Source: Acidobacteriota bacterium (GTDB lineage Bacteria > Acidobacteriota > Terriglobia > Terriglobales > Acidobacteriaceae). From it: a stretch of 63,590 nt of DNA. Position numbers and translations under genes: made by a program. Where the stretch lies: the NCBI GenBank assembly GCA_021803035.1, contig JAJZME010000009.1, forward strand, positions 1 to 63,590, given 5' to 3'. The notes below the pieces were generated by a model. The model was not told the DNA's origin. It was given only the letters and a program-made list of their open reading frames with translations, and did no database searches. Below, piece after piece: positions 8,268 to 16,515 of this stretch (positions are counted from its first letter, which is position 1; every line of letters begins with the position of its first letter).

Positions 8268-8498
8268 CCTGAGAACCGGACAACTCGAAATCGCAACCGG
8301 ACACATTATCGCGATGGGTGGTGGTTCGTCGGCAAGTGGATGCTAGAAAAGCGCCGCACAGGAAGGCACCCGTGCTGCCCTAGCCGGGCGCCGGATGCGC
8401 TACACGGGAAATCAGGCAACGCACTTCGAGGTATGTTGTCAGGGAGCGGCGCCGCAACCGAGTGAAAAGCGCAAGGTCGCGCAAATCCGATCCATCTG

Positions 8499-8792
8499 CT
8501 AGGGGCTCAGCTGAGCCAGGCGCTTGCCCAATCTCTCCTGGACGACAGTGGCCGGGTTGTGGAGGTTGACTGCGCAGGGCCCCTTCATTCCGTCCTCTTC
8601 GCTTAAGAGCACCTTCGATGGCACGCTGCGGATTGTGGAGGTGATCGGCGCGACGGTAACGATCGACAGGTAAGAGATGGCACTGTTTCGGGTGAGCACG
8701 ACCACCGGCTGTTTCTTGTCAGGTGGAGCGAAATTGTAGAGGCGGACATCCCCGCGGGCTATTCTGCCGGCCACGCCGCCTCCGCTTCCCAT
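8499..8792 (-). CDS. mazF: MazF/PemK-type toxin endoribonuclease
   Basis: A 97-residue product with the PemK-fold pattern: the strand RGDVRLYNFAPPDKKQPVVVLTRN, then the SIVTVAPITSTIRSVPSKVLL core, then GPCAVNLHNPATVVQERLGKRLAQL. MazF toxins cut single-stranded mRNA at short motifs and stall growth unless bound by antitoxin. It overlaps the upstream antitoxin gene by 34 bp, standard for co-translated TA pairs; a GTG at 8774 (VAGRIARGD) is an alternative start. It is slightly shorter than the usual 105-115 residues. Confidence 0.85.
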   Translation of the reverse strand: MGSGGGVAGRIARGDVRLYNFAPPDKKQPVVVLTRNSAISYLSIVTVAPITSTIRSVPSKVLLSEEDGMKGPCAVNLHNPATVVQERLGKRLAQLSP

Positions 8793-8992
8793 AGCCGGGA
8801 TTCACCGGGTGACGCCGCCTGCTTCGAATAGCCTTCGCGGTCACGCGCTTCCAGGGCGCACATCTCTAATCTCCGCAGATGTTCCCGCAGTGCGTCGCGT
8901 ACGAAGGCGGAACGATTCCGTCTGGCCCGGCGCGCTGCCCGATCGGTGGCTTCAAGAAGCTCCCTTTCAAGAACAATCTGAACAGTCTCCAT
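8759..8992 (-). CDS. MazE-type antitoxin, ribbon-helix-helix
   Basis: A 77-residue product: the N-terminal METVQIVLERELLEATDRAA followed by NRSAFVRDALREHLRR forms a ribbon-helix-helix DNA-binding domain (strand, helix A, helix B), and an acidic, Trp-containing tail is likely to wrap the toxin. The frame is open further upstream, but ATG 8992 is preceded by AAGGA and gives the canonical antitoxin start. It neutralises the toxin at 8499-8792 and probably represses its own operon by binding the promoter just upstream. Confidence 0.82.
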   Translation of the reverse strand: METVQIVLERELLEATDRAARRARRNRSAFVRDALREHLRRLEMCALEARDREGYSKQAASPGESRLWEAEAAWPAE

Positions 8993-9152
8993 AAAAGATC
9001 CTTTTCCACGATATGCTCCACACATTATTCAACAATCACTGGCGGTGCTCCTCATATCTGCCTCTGCGCCGAGGGCGGCAGCGGCGGGATCTAGATGCGA
9101 AACTCGTTCAGGGCCTGAAGCCCACCGTATCATGGTGCGGCTTTTGCGGCAC

Positions 9153-9207
9153 GGCTGAAGCCATGCCCTGTTACAAGACCTTTTCCACCGGGAGTTTTTC
9201 CGAAGCC
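9153..9207. repeat. dispersed repeat remnant, copy 1
   Basis: Contains GGCTGAAGCCATGCC (9153-9167) followed by GAGTTTTTCCGAAGCC (9192-9207). The same two blocks in the same order occur at 46424-46466, and the second block recurs at 33781. All three copies are intergenic. The copies are divergent, suggesting an old REP-like family. Confidence 0.45.
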
Positions 9208-9605
9208 TGTGCAGGCCGCTGTTTTATTTTGTTGTGCTTGCGGCGTGGCTGCGGTCGTGCCGTTATAGGAAACACAGGCGGGCTGGCACGGCAAGGGCGC
9301 GTGGCAAGTTGGCAGGTTGGCGGGTTCTGCATTGGCCCAGTTCATTCGTCGCGGGCCGGAGATTGCGGCGCGGGACTTTGACAGCGCCTGCGAGATGCGA
9401 TTTGCGGCGGCTGCACGGGCGCGCCGGCGGAGTGTGCGGGGACTGGCATGGCTCGTTGCGGCGGCATCAAAAAACTGCGCGCAGGAGGATTTAGGCACTT
9501 ATCCTGCCATAAAAAAGAGGCGGCCGGGGTTGCCGCTGGCCCTGCAAGGAGTTCTCTGGAAGCGGCTTGTGCGGTTGAAAGAAGCTTTAAATCATAAAAA
9601 TAACA

Positions 9606-9635
9606 ATGACTTGAAAGCCGTTTGCGTCGTATGAT
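9606..9635 (+). promoter_or_regulatory. candidate promoter for the aquaporin gene
   Basis: ATGACT (9606-9611) and TATGAT (9630-9635) are separated by 18 nt, in an AT-rich pocket 83 bp upstream of the aquaporin ATG. Match to sigma-70 consensus is 4/6 and 5/6. Weak evidence only. Confidence 0.3.
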
Positions 9636-9717
9636 GCCAGATGCCGAGTCAGGTGTACTTCGGAGTCAACTCAAACTTTATGCGGGTACAACAACCTCAT
9701 TGAGAGGGGGAGGAACG

Positions 9718-10413
9718 ATGAAGAAGTATTTTGCGGAACTCGCGGGCACTTTCATTCTGGTGTTCTTCGGCTGCGGAACCATTGTGTTCGCAGGCGGCAA
9801 AGTGGGCATTATTGGCATTGCGGCGGCCTTCGGGCTGGCACAGGCCGCGGTAATTTACGGGCTTGGACCCGTCTCGGGAGCGCATGTGAATCCGGCGGTG
9901 AGCTTCGGCGTCTGGTCCGCCGGACGAATGTCGGCGAAGGATATGGTCGGCTACTGGGTGGCCCAGTTTGTGGGCGCCATCCTGGCGTCGCTGGTGTTGT
10001 GGGGCATTGCCAGTGGAGTGGCCGGCGGTTACAACATCGGCATGCAGGGCCTGGGGCAGACCGGATGGGGGCCCGGCTACCAGGGCGGGTATAACATTGT
10101 CGCCGCGATCATCTTCGAGTTTGTAGCCACGATGCTCTTCCTCATCGTCATTCTGGGCGCGACGCAGAAGAGCGCACCGAAGGGATTTGCGGGAATCGCC
10201 ATTGGCATCGCGCTGGGCCTGATCAATGTTTGCGGGATTCATGTTTCGGGAGCGAGCGTAAATCCGGCGCGCAGCTTTGGGCCGGCCCTGCTGGTGGGCG
10301 GAAAGGCGCTGGCGCAGGTGTGGATGTTCCTGGTGGTGCCCAGCCTGGGCGGAATTGCCGGGGGGCTGTTTTTCCGGAGCAGGGCTTTGCAGGCAGCCGA
10401 CCCCACGGAGTAG
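9718..10413 (+). CDS. aqpZ: aquaporin (MIP family) with a non-canonical selectivity filter
   Basis: A 231-residue six-helix channel with both half-helix motifs, HVNPAVSF (Asn58-Pro59-Ala60) and ASVNPARSFGPA (Asn182-Pro183-Ala184). Arg185 is the filter arginine and Phe38 aligns with AqpZ Phe43. The position of AqpZ His174 is Asn170 here, and AqpZ Thr183 aligns with Ala179, so the constriction should differ from a strict water channel; the GlpF pattern (Trp/Gly/Phe) is not present either. It probably conducts water and perhaps small neutral solutes across the inner membrane. A strong GGGGGAGG precedes ATG 9718. The symbol is by family resemblance. Confidence 0.9.
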   Translation: MKKYFAELAGTFILVFFGCGTIVFAGGKVGIIGIAAAFGLAQAAVIYGLGPVSGAHVNPAVSFGVWSAGRMSAKDMVGYWVAQFVGAILASLVLWGIASGVAGGYNIGMQGLGQTGWGPGYQGGYNIVAAIIFEFVATMLFLIVILGATQKSAPKGFAGIAIGIALGLINVCGIHVSGASVNPARSFGPALLVGGKALAQVWMFLVVPSLGGIAGGLFFRSRALQAADPTE

Positions 10414-10651
10414 GAAGACGATTGCAAGCCTGTACTCGGCGCGGGAAATCCTGTTTCCCATGGGCCATGGGCGCGGACGCTTCGACCTGGAGGATGCGGT
10501 CGAAGGCTGCTTCGCGCCCTTTGTACGTGTGATCTGTAAGTGCTGATCCGGTAGCCGTATCCCGCGCTTTGCGGCAGAGCGGTTGTGGGCGTGCCGGTTG
10601 GCGATGGTTGGCCAACGGTGACGGCCAGCCTTCGCAGCAGGATTTGCGCTA

Positions 10652-11398
10652 TCAGGCGAGGGCGACAAAGCGCAGACGGACATAATCGGCCGTCCAGTTG
10701 CCTTCGGTGTCGCGCAGAATGGGCGCCAGCAGCTCCACCGATTCGTTGACCACGGTGTCGCGAATTTGCTCTGGCAGCGACTCGAGGACGCCGCGGCGGA
10801 AGGTCCTGATCCAGCCCTCCATGCCGCTTTCCGGAAGCGGCGTGGGGCGGGGGATGCGCGCAATCTGCTTCACCTGGAAGCCGTTGCGTTCGAGGCGGTG
10901 CGCGTATTCCTCGGGGGTGGGATAGAAGTTGATATTATCCCGGCGGACATCGAGGCCGTGGCGGGCGGCGACGGCCGCAATCGCTACGCGGATGGCGGCG
11001 ATGTTGCCGTGACAGCCCATTTCCGCGACGAAGCGGCCGCCGGGCTTGAGCACCCGATGCACGTGACGCATCATGCTGTCCTGGTCGTGTATCCAGTGCA
11101 GAGCGGCGTTGGAAAAGACGGCGTCGAAGGAAGCGCCGGCGTAGGGCAGGGTTTCGGCGGTGCCTTCATCGGCCTCGATGCCGCGGGAACGCGCAGCGGC
11201 GACCATCTGCGGTGAGGCGTCGAAACCGCGTACGATGGCGCCGGTGGCGGCGATTTGCGCGGTGAGATGGCCGTTGCCACAGCCGAGGTCGAGAATGCGC
11301 TCGCCGGGCTGGGCGTTGAGCCACTCCAGTACACCCCCGGCCAATCCGTGGACAAATGCTCCGTTGTGATCGTAGGTTTCAGGGTTCCAGGTCTGCAC
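10652..11398 (-). CDS. class I SAM-dependent methyltransferase
   Basis: A 248-residue protein with a Rossmann methyltransferase fold: motif I ILDLGCGNGHLT near residue 32, an acidic residue in FDAS after strand 2, SFDAVFSNAALHWIHD (motif post-II), and LKPGGRFVAEMG (motif III). The overall pattern is closest to trans-aconitate methyltransferase-like members of the Methyltransf_11 group; the substrate is unknown. Open frame extends to 11734, but GTG 11398 has GGAGGT eight nt upstream and gives the family-typical N terminus VQTWNPETYDHNG, so I use that start. It stands alone between the aquaporin and pfk genes. Confidence 0.85.
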   Translation of the reverse strand: MQTWNPETYDHNGAFVHGLAGGVLEWLNAQPGERILDLGCGNGHLTAQIAATGAIVRGFDASPQMVAAARSRGIEADEGTAETLPYAGASFDAVFSNAALHWIHDQDSMMRHVHRVLKPGGRFVAEMGCHGNIAAIRVAIAAVAARHGLDVRRDNINFYPTPEEYAHRLERNGFQVKQIARIPRPTPLPESGMEGWIRTFRRGVLESLPEQIRDTVVNESVELLAPILRDTEGNWTADYVRLRFVALA

Positions 11399-11604
11399 GG
11401 TGAACCACCTCCCATCAAGGATAAATGGGGCGCACATTGAGGTGCGGCTCATGATCGAAGGTAAATCGGGAGCTTGGAGCAGAGCCGGGCAGCAGGGCGA
11501 TGCTAGAGGCCCGCATGGGCGGCGAGAGCACCATGCGGGCCGGTTTGATCGATCAATATGCCGGGCTGCTGCAGCGAATCCGCAGGAGCCGGAAGGAAGG
11601 CGGT

Positions 11605-12639
11605 TTAGACTTTCGCCTCGAGGTCCGCAATCACGTCGAAGAAGCGCTGATCGAGGCGGCGGTTGGTGGAAATGGCTTCCTTGATGGTGATGTCGGTGAT
11701 ATCGGTGCCGCGGAGGACGGCGATGCGACCCCACTTTTTGTCGTGCACCATATCGATGGCGTGGAGGCCGTAACGCTGCCCGAGCAGGCGATCGTATGCC
11801 GTGGGAACGCCGCCGCGCTGGGTGTGGCCGAGGTTGACGGAGCGGGTCTCGTAGCCGGTCGTCTTCTCAATCAGCTCGGCCAGCGCTTCGCCGATGCCGG
11901 AAAGGCGCACGTGGCCGAAGGAGTCAACCTGCGCGGAGCCGACGACCTGGCCCACCTCAGGCAGGTGGCAGCCCTCGGCAACTACGACGACGCCGTAGTG
12001 CTTGCCGTGGTCGTAGTTGTACTTGAGCAGGGCACAGACATGGTCGATGTCGATTTCCTTTTCCGGGACCAGCACGACATGGGCGCCGCCGGCGATGCCC
12101 GCGGCATAAGCGATCCAGCCGGCATCGCGGCCCATGACTTCAATGACGACGACGCGATTGTGCGAGTCAGCGGTGGTGTGGATGCGATCCACGGCCTCGG
12201 TGGCGATGGAGACGGCGGTGTCGAAGCCGAAGGTGGCGTCGGTGCCGGTGATGTCGTTGTCGATGGTCTTGGGGACGCCAACGCCGTGAATGCCGTTTTC
12301 GCAGAGGAACTGGGTGACGGACTGGGTGTCATCGCCGCCGAGGGCGATGAGGGCATCGATCTTGTTGATCTTGAGCACCTCCTGCACTTTGTCGATGCCG
12401 CCGGGGATCTTCTTGACGTTGGTCCGGGAAGAATGCAGGATGGTTCCACCCTTCAACTGGATGCCGTCGATGGTTTCCAGGGTGAGGGGAATGAAGTTGT
12501 TGTCGAGCACGCCTCGCCAGCCGTTGAGGAAGCCGATGAACTCGTCGCCGTAATGGTTGATGCCCTTCTTGACGGCCCCATAAATGACCGCATTCAGTCC
12601 GGGGCAATCGCCGCCGCCGGTCAGCAAAGCAACTCGCAT
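11605..12639 (-). CDS. pfkA: 6-phosphofructokinase, PPi-type signature
   Basis: A 344-residue PFK of the short (group III) class. It has TGGGDCPGLNAVI (7-19), GGDDT (101-105), PKTIDND (123-129) with the catalytic Asp, MGRDAGWIA, and the GHTQRGG sugar-phosphate segment. In this superfamily, Asp at the second position of GGDD together with Lys in PKTIDND is the pattern of PPi-dependent enzymes, while GGDGS/PGTIDND marks ATP enzymes. It therefore probably makes fructose 1,6-bisphosphate reversibly with PPi as phosphoryl donor. AGGAGA precedes the ATG. Confidence 0.93.
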   Translation of the reverse strand: MRVALLTGGGDCPGLNAVIYGAVKKGINHYGDEFIGFLNGWRGVLDNNFIPLTLETIDGIQLKGGTILHSSRTNVKKIPGGIDKVQEVLKINKIDALIALGGDDTQSVTQFLCENGIHGVGVPKTIDNDITGTDATFGFDTAVSIATEAVDRIHTTADSHNRVVVIEVMGRDAGWIAYAAGIAGGAHVVLVPEKEIDIDHVCALLKYNYDHGKHYGVVVVAEGCHLPEVGQVVGSAQVDSFGHVRLSGIGEALAELIEKTTGYETRSVNLGHTQRGGVPTAYDRLLGQRYGLHAIDMVHDKKWGRIAVLRGTDITDITIKEAISTNRRLDQRFFDVIADLEAKV

Positions 12640-12884
12640 TGCAGAAGTCTCCTGTTAAATTTGGGCGGCCGCGCCGGGCCGAACCGGATACTTGTTTGTG
12701 GATGGCGTCTCAACGAGGGCTAAAGCACACGGTTGGCGCCTTAATCAGTGTACTCCGCCGGCGTAAAGCGAACTGGTGACCCGGCGCACGGGCCGCCCCG
12801 GACTGCCTGCGGGCGCAGGCGGAGAGCAGCGGCAGCGTGACTCTGTCTGGCGAAAGCACGCGCTGCAATGGTTCAATAGCAGGT

Positions 12885-13541
12885 ATGCTTGGCACCGGAG
12901 CGCTGCTGCTGTTGGCATTTGCCACCCTTGTGGTTGCGATTCTGCTGGTTCTTCTCCAGTTGACGCGGCTGGGCATTCTCGTCCGGTCGACGATTCCCGA
13001 CCACCCGCGGCGGCGCATGTTCATGGCCTCGGTCTCATTTCTGATTACCTTCGCCGGGCTCCGGATCCTGGTGCACCTGATTCTATGGCACGTGGGCCCG
13101 TTTCAATATGTCATTGTGCGCGGCCATCATATTCATCATCTGGTTTGGGGCATTCTTATCCTGTTGCTGGTTGGCTATGGATGGCTGCTCGATGTGGGCC
13201 GCGGGCACACGCCGGTCGCAATCTTCATGGGCCGGTTGATGGCGGTGAGCTACGGCGCGGGAGCGGCGCTCACGCTGGATGAATTCGCCATGTGGCTGAA
13301 CCTGCAGCCGGACGCTTACTGGTCCCATGCGGGGCGGCTCAGCATCGACGCCGTCGTCATCTTCGGCGCTCTGCTGGGCGTAGGCGCGTGGGGCGCGCCG
13401 TTTTTCCGCGGGCTGCGGATCATGTGGAGCAAGCGCGGGCTGTTCGGCAAAGGAGGAAAACTGCTGGGCCCGCCTATTCGGCTCGTGCGGTTGCTTCGTC
13501 CGCGTAAAGCCCGGCGATCAACGCCGCATAGCGATCGTTAA
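12885..13541 (+). CDS. integral membrane protein of unknown function
   Basis: A 218-residue product with about six hydrophobic segments. The first begins immediately after the chosen ATG (MLGTGALLLLAFATLVV); a GTG at 12837 with an upstream GGAG is an alternative. A His-rich loop GHHIHHLVWG (about residues 87-96) sits at the edge of a membrane segment and could bind metal or heme, though no family is recognised. The C terminus is a basic tail (KARRSTPHSDR). Its 3' end overlaps the convergent fadD gene by 68 bp, an unusual tail-to-tail overlap. Confidence 0.7.
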   Translation: MLGTGALLLLAFATLVVAILLVLLQLTRLGILVRSTIPDHPRRRMFMASVSFLITFAGLRILVHLILWHVGPFQYVIVRGHHIHHLVWGILILLLVGYGWLLDVGRGHTPVAIFMGRLMAVSYGAGAALTLDEFAMWLNLQPDAYWSHAGRLSIDAVVIFGALLGVGAWGAPFFRGLRIMWSKRGLFGKGGKLLGPPIRLVRLLRPRKARRSTPHSDR

Positions 13542-15276
13542 TCACCCGGCGCTTGAGTTTCATCGAGGGGGTCAATTCACCGGACTCCTGGGTCCATTCT
13601 TCAGTTACCAGGCGAAAGCGCTTGATGGTCTCAAAGTTGGCCAGACCTGCGTTGGCCGCCTGCACCAGATCGGCGTAAAGAGCCGTGACCCGCTCGTGGG
13701 CCACCAACTGGGCGCGGGAAGTAAACGGAATGCTCTGGCGGCGCGCCCACTCTTCCAATGCCGGGAAGTTCGGCGCGATCAGCGCGGAGATGAACTTGTG
13801 CTTGTCGCCGACCAGCGCCGCCTGGGCCACCAGCACGCTGGCCTTGAGCTTGTTCTCAATGGGCTGCGGTGCAACCAGCTTGCCGCCCGATGTCTTGAGC
13901 AGCTCTTTCTTGCGATCGGTAATGAAGAGGAAGCCGTCGTTGTCGATGCGGGCGATGTCGCCGGTGCGAAACCAGCCGTCGGCATCGATGCATTCGGCAT
14001 TATCCACGGGCTTGTTCCAGTAGCCGCCAAATACCGAGGGCCCCCGGACCAGCAGTTCTCCGTCGGGCGCCAGCTTCAGCTCGACATTGGGGAGGGGCTT
14101 GCCGACGGAGCCCATGCGGTGGCTGACGGGCGAGTTGAGCGCGATCACCGGCGAGGTTTCCGTAAGGCCATAGCCCTCATAAAGCGCGATGCCTACGGAG
14201 GCGAACCAGCGGGCGGTGTCGATGCCCAGCGGCGCGCCGCCGGAGATGAAAGTGCCTACGCGCCCACCGAAGGCTTCGCGCACCTTGCTGTAGATCAGCT
14301 TGTTGGCCAGCTTCCACATGGATGACGAGGGGCGGCGGCCATCGTAGATCGTGTCGCAATGGCGCGCGCCCATCTTGACGGACCAGCTCAGCAGGCGCTT
14401 CTTCACCGGCGACAGAGCGGCACGGCCTTCAACGGCCTGACGGATTTTTTCAAAGACGCGAGGCACGCCGACGATGACCGTGGGCCGGATCTCCTGCATG
14501 GACTGCGGCAGCTTGTCGAACTGCGAGCAGTAGGCCACCTGCGCTCCGTGGTTGTACATGACGTAATCGAGGGCGCGGGCGGTGATGTGCGAAAGCGGCA
14601 GGAAGGAGATGCAGGCGTCGCTGGAGTTGAAGTGGAAATCCGCCACAGTGTAGTTCTGATTGGCGGCGATATTGCCGTGGGTGAGCGCGACGCCCTTGGG
14701 CTCGCCGGTAGTGCCGGAGGTGTAGATCAAGGTGGCCAGATCCTTGGGCTCGACGGCGCCGATCAGCGCATCGAAGACAGGATCGTGCTCCGCGCCGTGC
14801 GCATCGGCTCCGGCCAGGATCTCACTGATGGCGACGGCGCCTTCGGGCACGGGCGAATCCATGATGACGATCCGCTGCAACGGCGTTTGCTCGCGCACGG
14901 CATTCAGCTTGTCGAACTGCTGGCGGGTTGACACCACGGCAATGCGGCAATCGGCGTCGCGCAGCAGCGCCGCCATCTGCTCCGCGGTCAGCGTGGGATA
15001 GATGGGCACATCAGCGGCGCCGATGGCGAGCACGGCGAAATCGGTGACGGCCCACTCCCAGCGGTTCTCGCTGATCAGGGCAATACGTTCGCCTTTGCGC
15101 GTGCCCCACTCAAGGAAGGCACGGGCGAGCGCACGGACCCGCTGATAGATCTGGTCCGACGATAACGGCTGCCAGCGGCCCTGCGCGTCCTGCCAGAGAA
15201 TGGCGCGCGGATTGCCAGCCGCGGCGACGCGGCGGAACAGGTCATTGACTGTAGAAATCGACGTAATCGGTGTCAT
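13474..15276 (-). CDS. fadD: long-chain fatty-acid--CoA ligase (AMP-forming)
   Basis: A 600-residue ANL-superfamily enzyme. The P-loop-like YTSGTTGEPKG lies at 185-195, followed by GYGLTETSPVIALN (A5) and GWFRTGDIARIDNDGFLFITDRKKELLKTSGGK (A7-A8), with the catalytic Lys region near the C terminus. The pattern is that of FAA1/FadD15-type ligases. It activates fatty acids to acyl-CoA at the inner membrane for degradation or lipid synthesis. ATG 15276 (MTPITSIST) is preferred to upstream extensions because family members start with this NDLFRRV region. It stands alone, upstream of the convergent membrane-protein gene. Confidence 0.93.
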   Translation of the reverse strand: MTPITSISTVNDLFRRVAAAGNPRAILWQDAQGRWQPLSSDQIYQRVRALARAFLEWGTRKGERIALISENRWEWAVTDFAVLAIGAADVPIYPTLTAEQMAALLRDADCRIAVVSTRQQFDKLNAVREQTPLQRIVIMDSPVPEGAVAISEILAGADAHGAEHDPVFDALIGAVEPKDLATLIYTSGTTGEPKGVALTHGNIAANQNYTVADFHFNSSDACISFLPLSHITARALDYVMYNHGAQVAYCSQFDKLPQSMQEIRPTVIVGVPRVFEKIRQAVEGRAALSPVKKRLLSWSVKMGARHCDTIYDGRRPSSSMWKLANKLIYSKVREAFGGRVGTFISGGAPLGIDTARWFASVGIALYEGYGLTETSPVIALNSPVSHRMGSVGKPLPNVELKLAPDGELLVRGPSVFGGYWNKPVDNAECIDADGWFRTGDIARIDNDGFLFITDRKKELLKTSGGKLVAPQPIENKLKASVLVAQAALVGDKHKFISALIAPNFPALEEWARRQSIPFTSRAQLVAHERVTALYADLVQAANAGLANFETIKRFRLVTEEWTQESGELTPSMKLKRRVINDRYAALIAGLYADEATARAE

Positions 15277-15393
15277 GCCTTCGATAGAGCAACGCCGGCA
15301 GTGTTTCCGGACGCCACACGAGAGTGTATCAGCGCAGGGCGGCGGGAGGATTCCCGGTGTGGAATCTGCTGTACCGGCATGGCAGGCAAACAC

Positions 15394-15429
15394 AGCCTCT
15401 TCCGGCAACGATGAAGGCAGGAAGAGGCT
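15394..15429 (-). terminator. terminator after the isoaspartyl peptidase gene
   Basis: A perfect 10-bp stem (AGCCTCTTCC with GGAAGAGGCT) and 16-nt loop begins directly after the stop codon at 15430 on the minus strand, followed by GTGTTTG. The poor T run makes it an imperfect intrinsic terminator. Confidence 0.55.
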
Positions 15430-16467
15430 TTACGGCTCGTCGTTGTAGATTGCGATTTCGAGGCTGCCGCCCTCGGCCAGGCGCGCGCGATACATCCCCG
15501 GCGCGTTGAAGCTCCACGCCATGTGGCCGCCGGGGCTGACCGCAATCACGCCGCCATCGCCGCCGAGCGCGCTGAGCTGCCCGTGAATGACTTCATCGAC
15601 GGCCTGCTGCAGCTTGCGGTCCGTGTACTCGACCAGGGCGCAGATGGTGCGCGCGACCGCGAGGCGGATAAAGTACTCTCCGGCCCCGGTTGCCGAAACG
15701 GCGCAAGATCGATTCGAGGCATAGGTGCCTGCGCCGATCAACGGCGAGTCGCCGACGCGGCCCCAGCGCTTGGCTTGCGTGCCGCCTGTGGAAGTGCCCG
15801 CGGTAATGTTACCGTTCCGGTCGAGCGCTACCGCCCCCACGGTGCCGAACTTGTGCGCGCCGGAAGGCTCAGCTTCCGCAACCGGCGCAGCGGGCTGCAG
15901 CGGTGCACCTGTGGGGCGCGGGGGAATCGGAAGTCCTTCCTGTTCCAACTGCTGGACCAGCAATTGCCAGCGCCGCTCGGTGAAGAAAAAGTTCGGGTCT
16001 GCCTGTTCCAGGCCGGCATGGACGCTGAACGCGTCCGCGCCCGCGCCGGCGAGCAGGACGTGCGGCGATCTTTCCATCACGGCGCGGGCCAGGCTGATCG
16101 GATGCCGGGTGCGGGTGACGTCGGCCACCGCGCCGGCATTGAGCGTGGCGCCATCCATGATGGCCGCGTCGAGTTCGATGCTGCCGCCGGCGGAAAAGAC
16201 CGCGCCGCGGCCGGCGTTGAAGAGCGGGTCGTCTTCAAGGCAACGGATGGCGGCTTCGACAGCATCGAGCGATGAGCCGCGGCGATGAAGCACGTCCGCC
16301 CCGGCGTGGATGGCTGCGGCAAGCGAAGCGCGATAGGCGGCGTCGGTCTGGGGGTCCATGGTGGCGCGGTCGATGATGCCAGCGCCGCCATGCATTACGA
16401 TGGCCCAGTTGCGGGCCGGTTGCGTTCCTGCATCCGTCATCGCGGCCACGACCTTTGCCGCGCGCAT
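15430..16467 (-). CDS. iaaA: isoaspartyl peptidase/L-asparaginase (Ntn hydrolase)
   Basis: A 345-residue plant-type asparaginase precursor. WAIVMHGGAGII (about 21-32) opens the alpha subunit, PLFNAGRGAVFSAGGSIELDAAIMDG is the conserved strand region, and HKFGTVGAVALDRNGN carries the autocleavage Gly-Thr junction whose Thr becomes the beta-subunit nucleophile; ATSTGG-like GTSTGGTQAKRWGRVGDSPLIGAGTYAS binds substrate. It clears isoaspartyl dipeptides and hydrolyses Asn to Asp. ATG 16440 is an equally plausible start. It lies downstream of the PfkB kinase gene on the same strand, 48 bp apart. Confidence 0.92.
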   Translation of the reverse strand: MRAAKVVAAMTDAGTQPARNWAIVMHGGAGIIDRATMDPQTDAAYRASLAAAIHAGADVLHRRGSSLDAVEAAIRCLEDDPLFNAGRGAVFSAGGSIELDAAIMDGATLNAGAVADVTRTRHPISLARAVMERSPHVLLAGAGADAFSVHAGLEQADPNFFFTERRWQLLVQQLEQEGLPIPPRPTGAPLQPAAPVAEAEPSGAHKFGTVGAVALDRNGNITAGTSTGGTQAKRWGRVGDSPLIGAGTYASNRSCAVSATGAGEYFIRLAVARTICALVEYTDRKLQQAVDEVIHGQLSALGGDGGVIAVSPGGHMAWSFNAPGMYRARLAEGGSLEIAIYNDEP

Positions 16468-16515
16468 GAGAAGTTCTGCCGCATCTTACGCAAGCTCCAC
16501 CTCACACCTTCCATC

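Larger units (their letters stand above)
8993..9717. other. 725-bp intergenic region with a degenerate dispersed repeat
   Basis: No convincing gene. Open frames here lack ribosome sites and have arbitrary, Arg/Ala-rich composition. It contains one copy of a repeat family (9153-9207) also seen at 33781 and 46424, and the promoter-proximal region of the aquaporin gene, where GC content drops around 9570-9650. Confidence 0.5.

Noticed and set aside
9317..9634. 105-codon plus-strand frame upstream of the aquaporin gene
   Set aside because: Arg/Ala-rich chance frame without a ribosome site, running into the presumed promoter region.
11399..11734. N-terminal extension of the methyltransferase gene
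   Set aside because: The GGAGGT at 11407-11412 and GTG 11398 give a family-typical start; the upstream part lacks methyltransferase sequence.
11500..12723. 407-codon plus-strand frame over the pfk gene
   Set aside because: Antisense shadow of the well-supported phosphofructokinase gene; repetitive Gly/Val/Asp content only.
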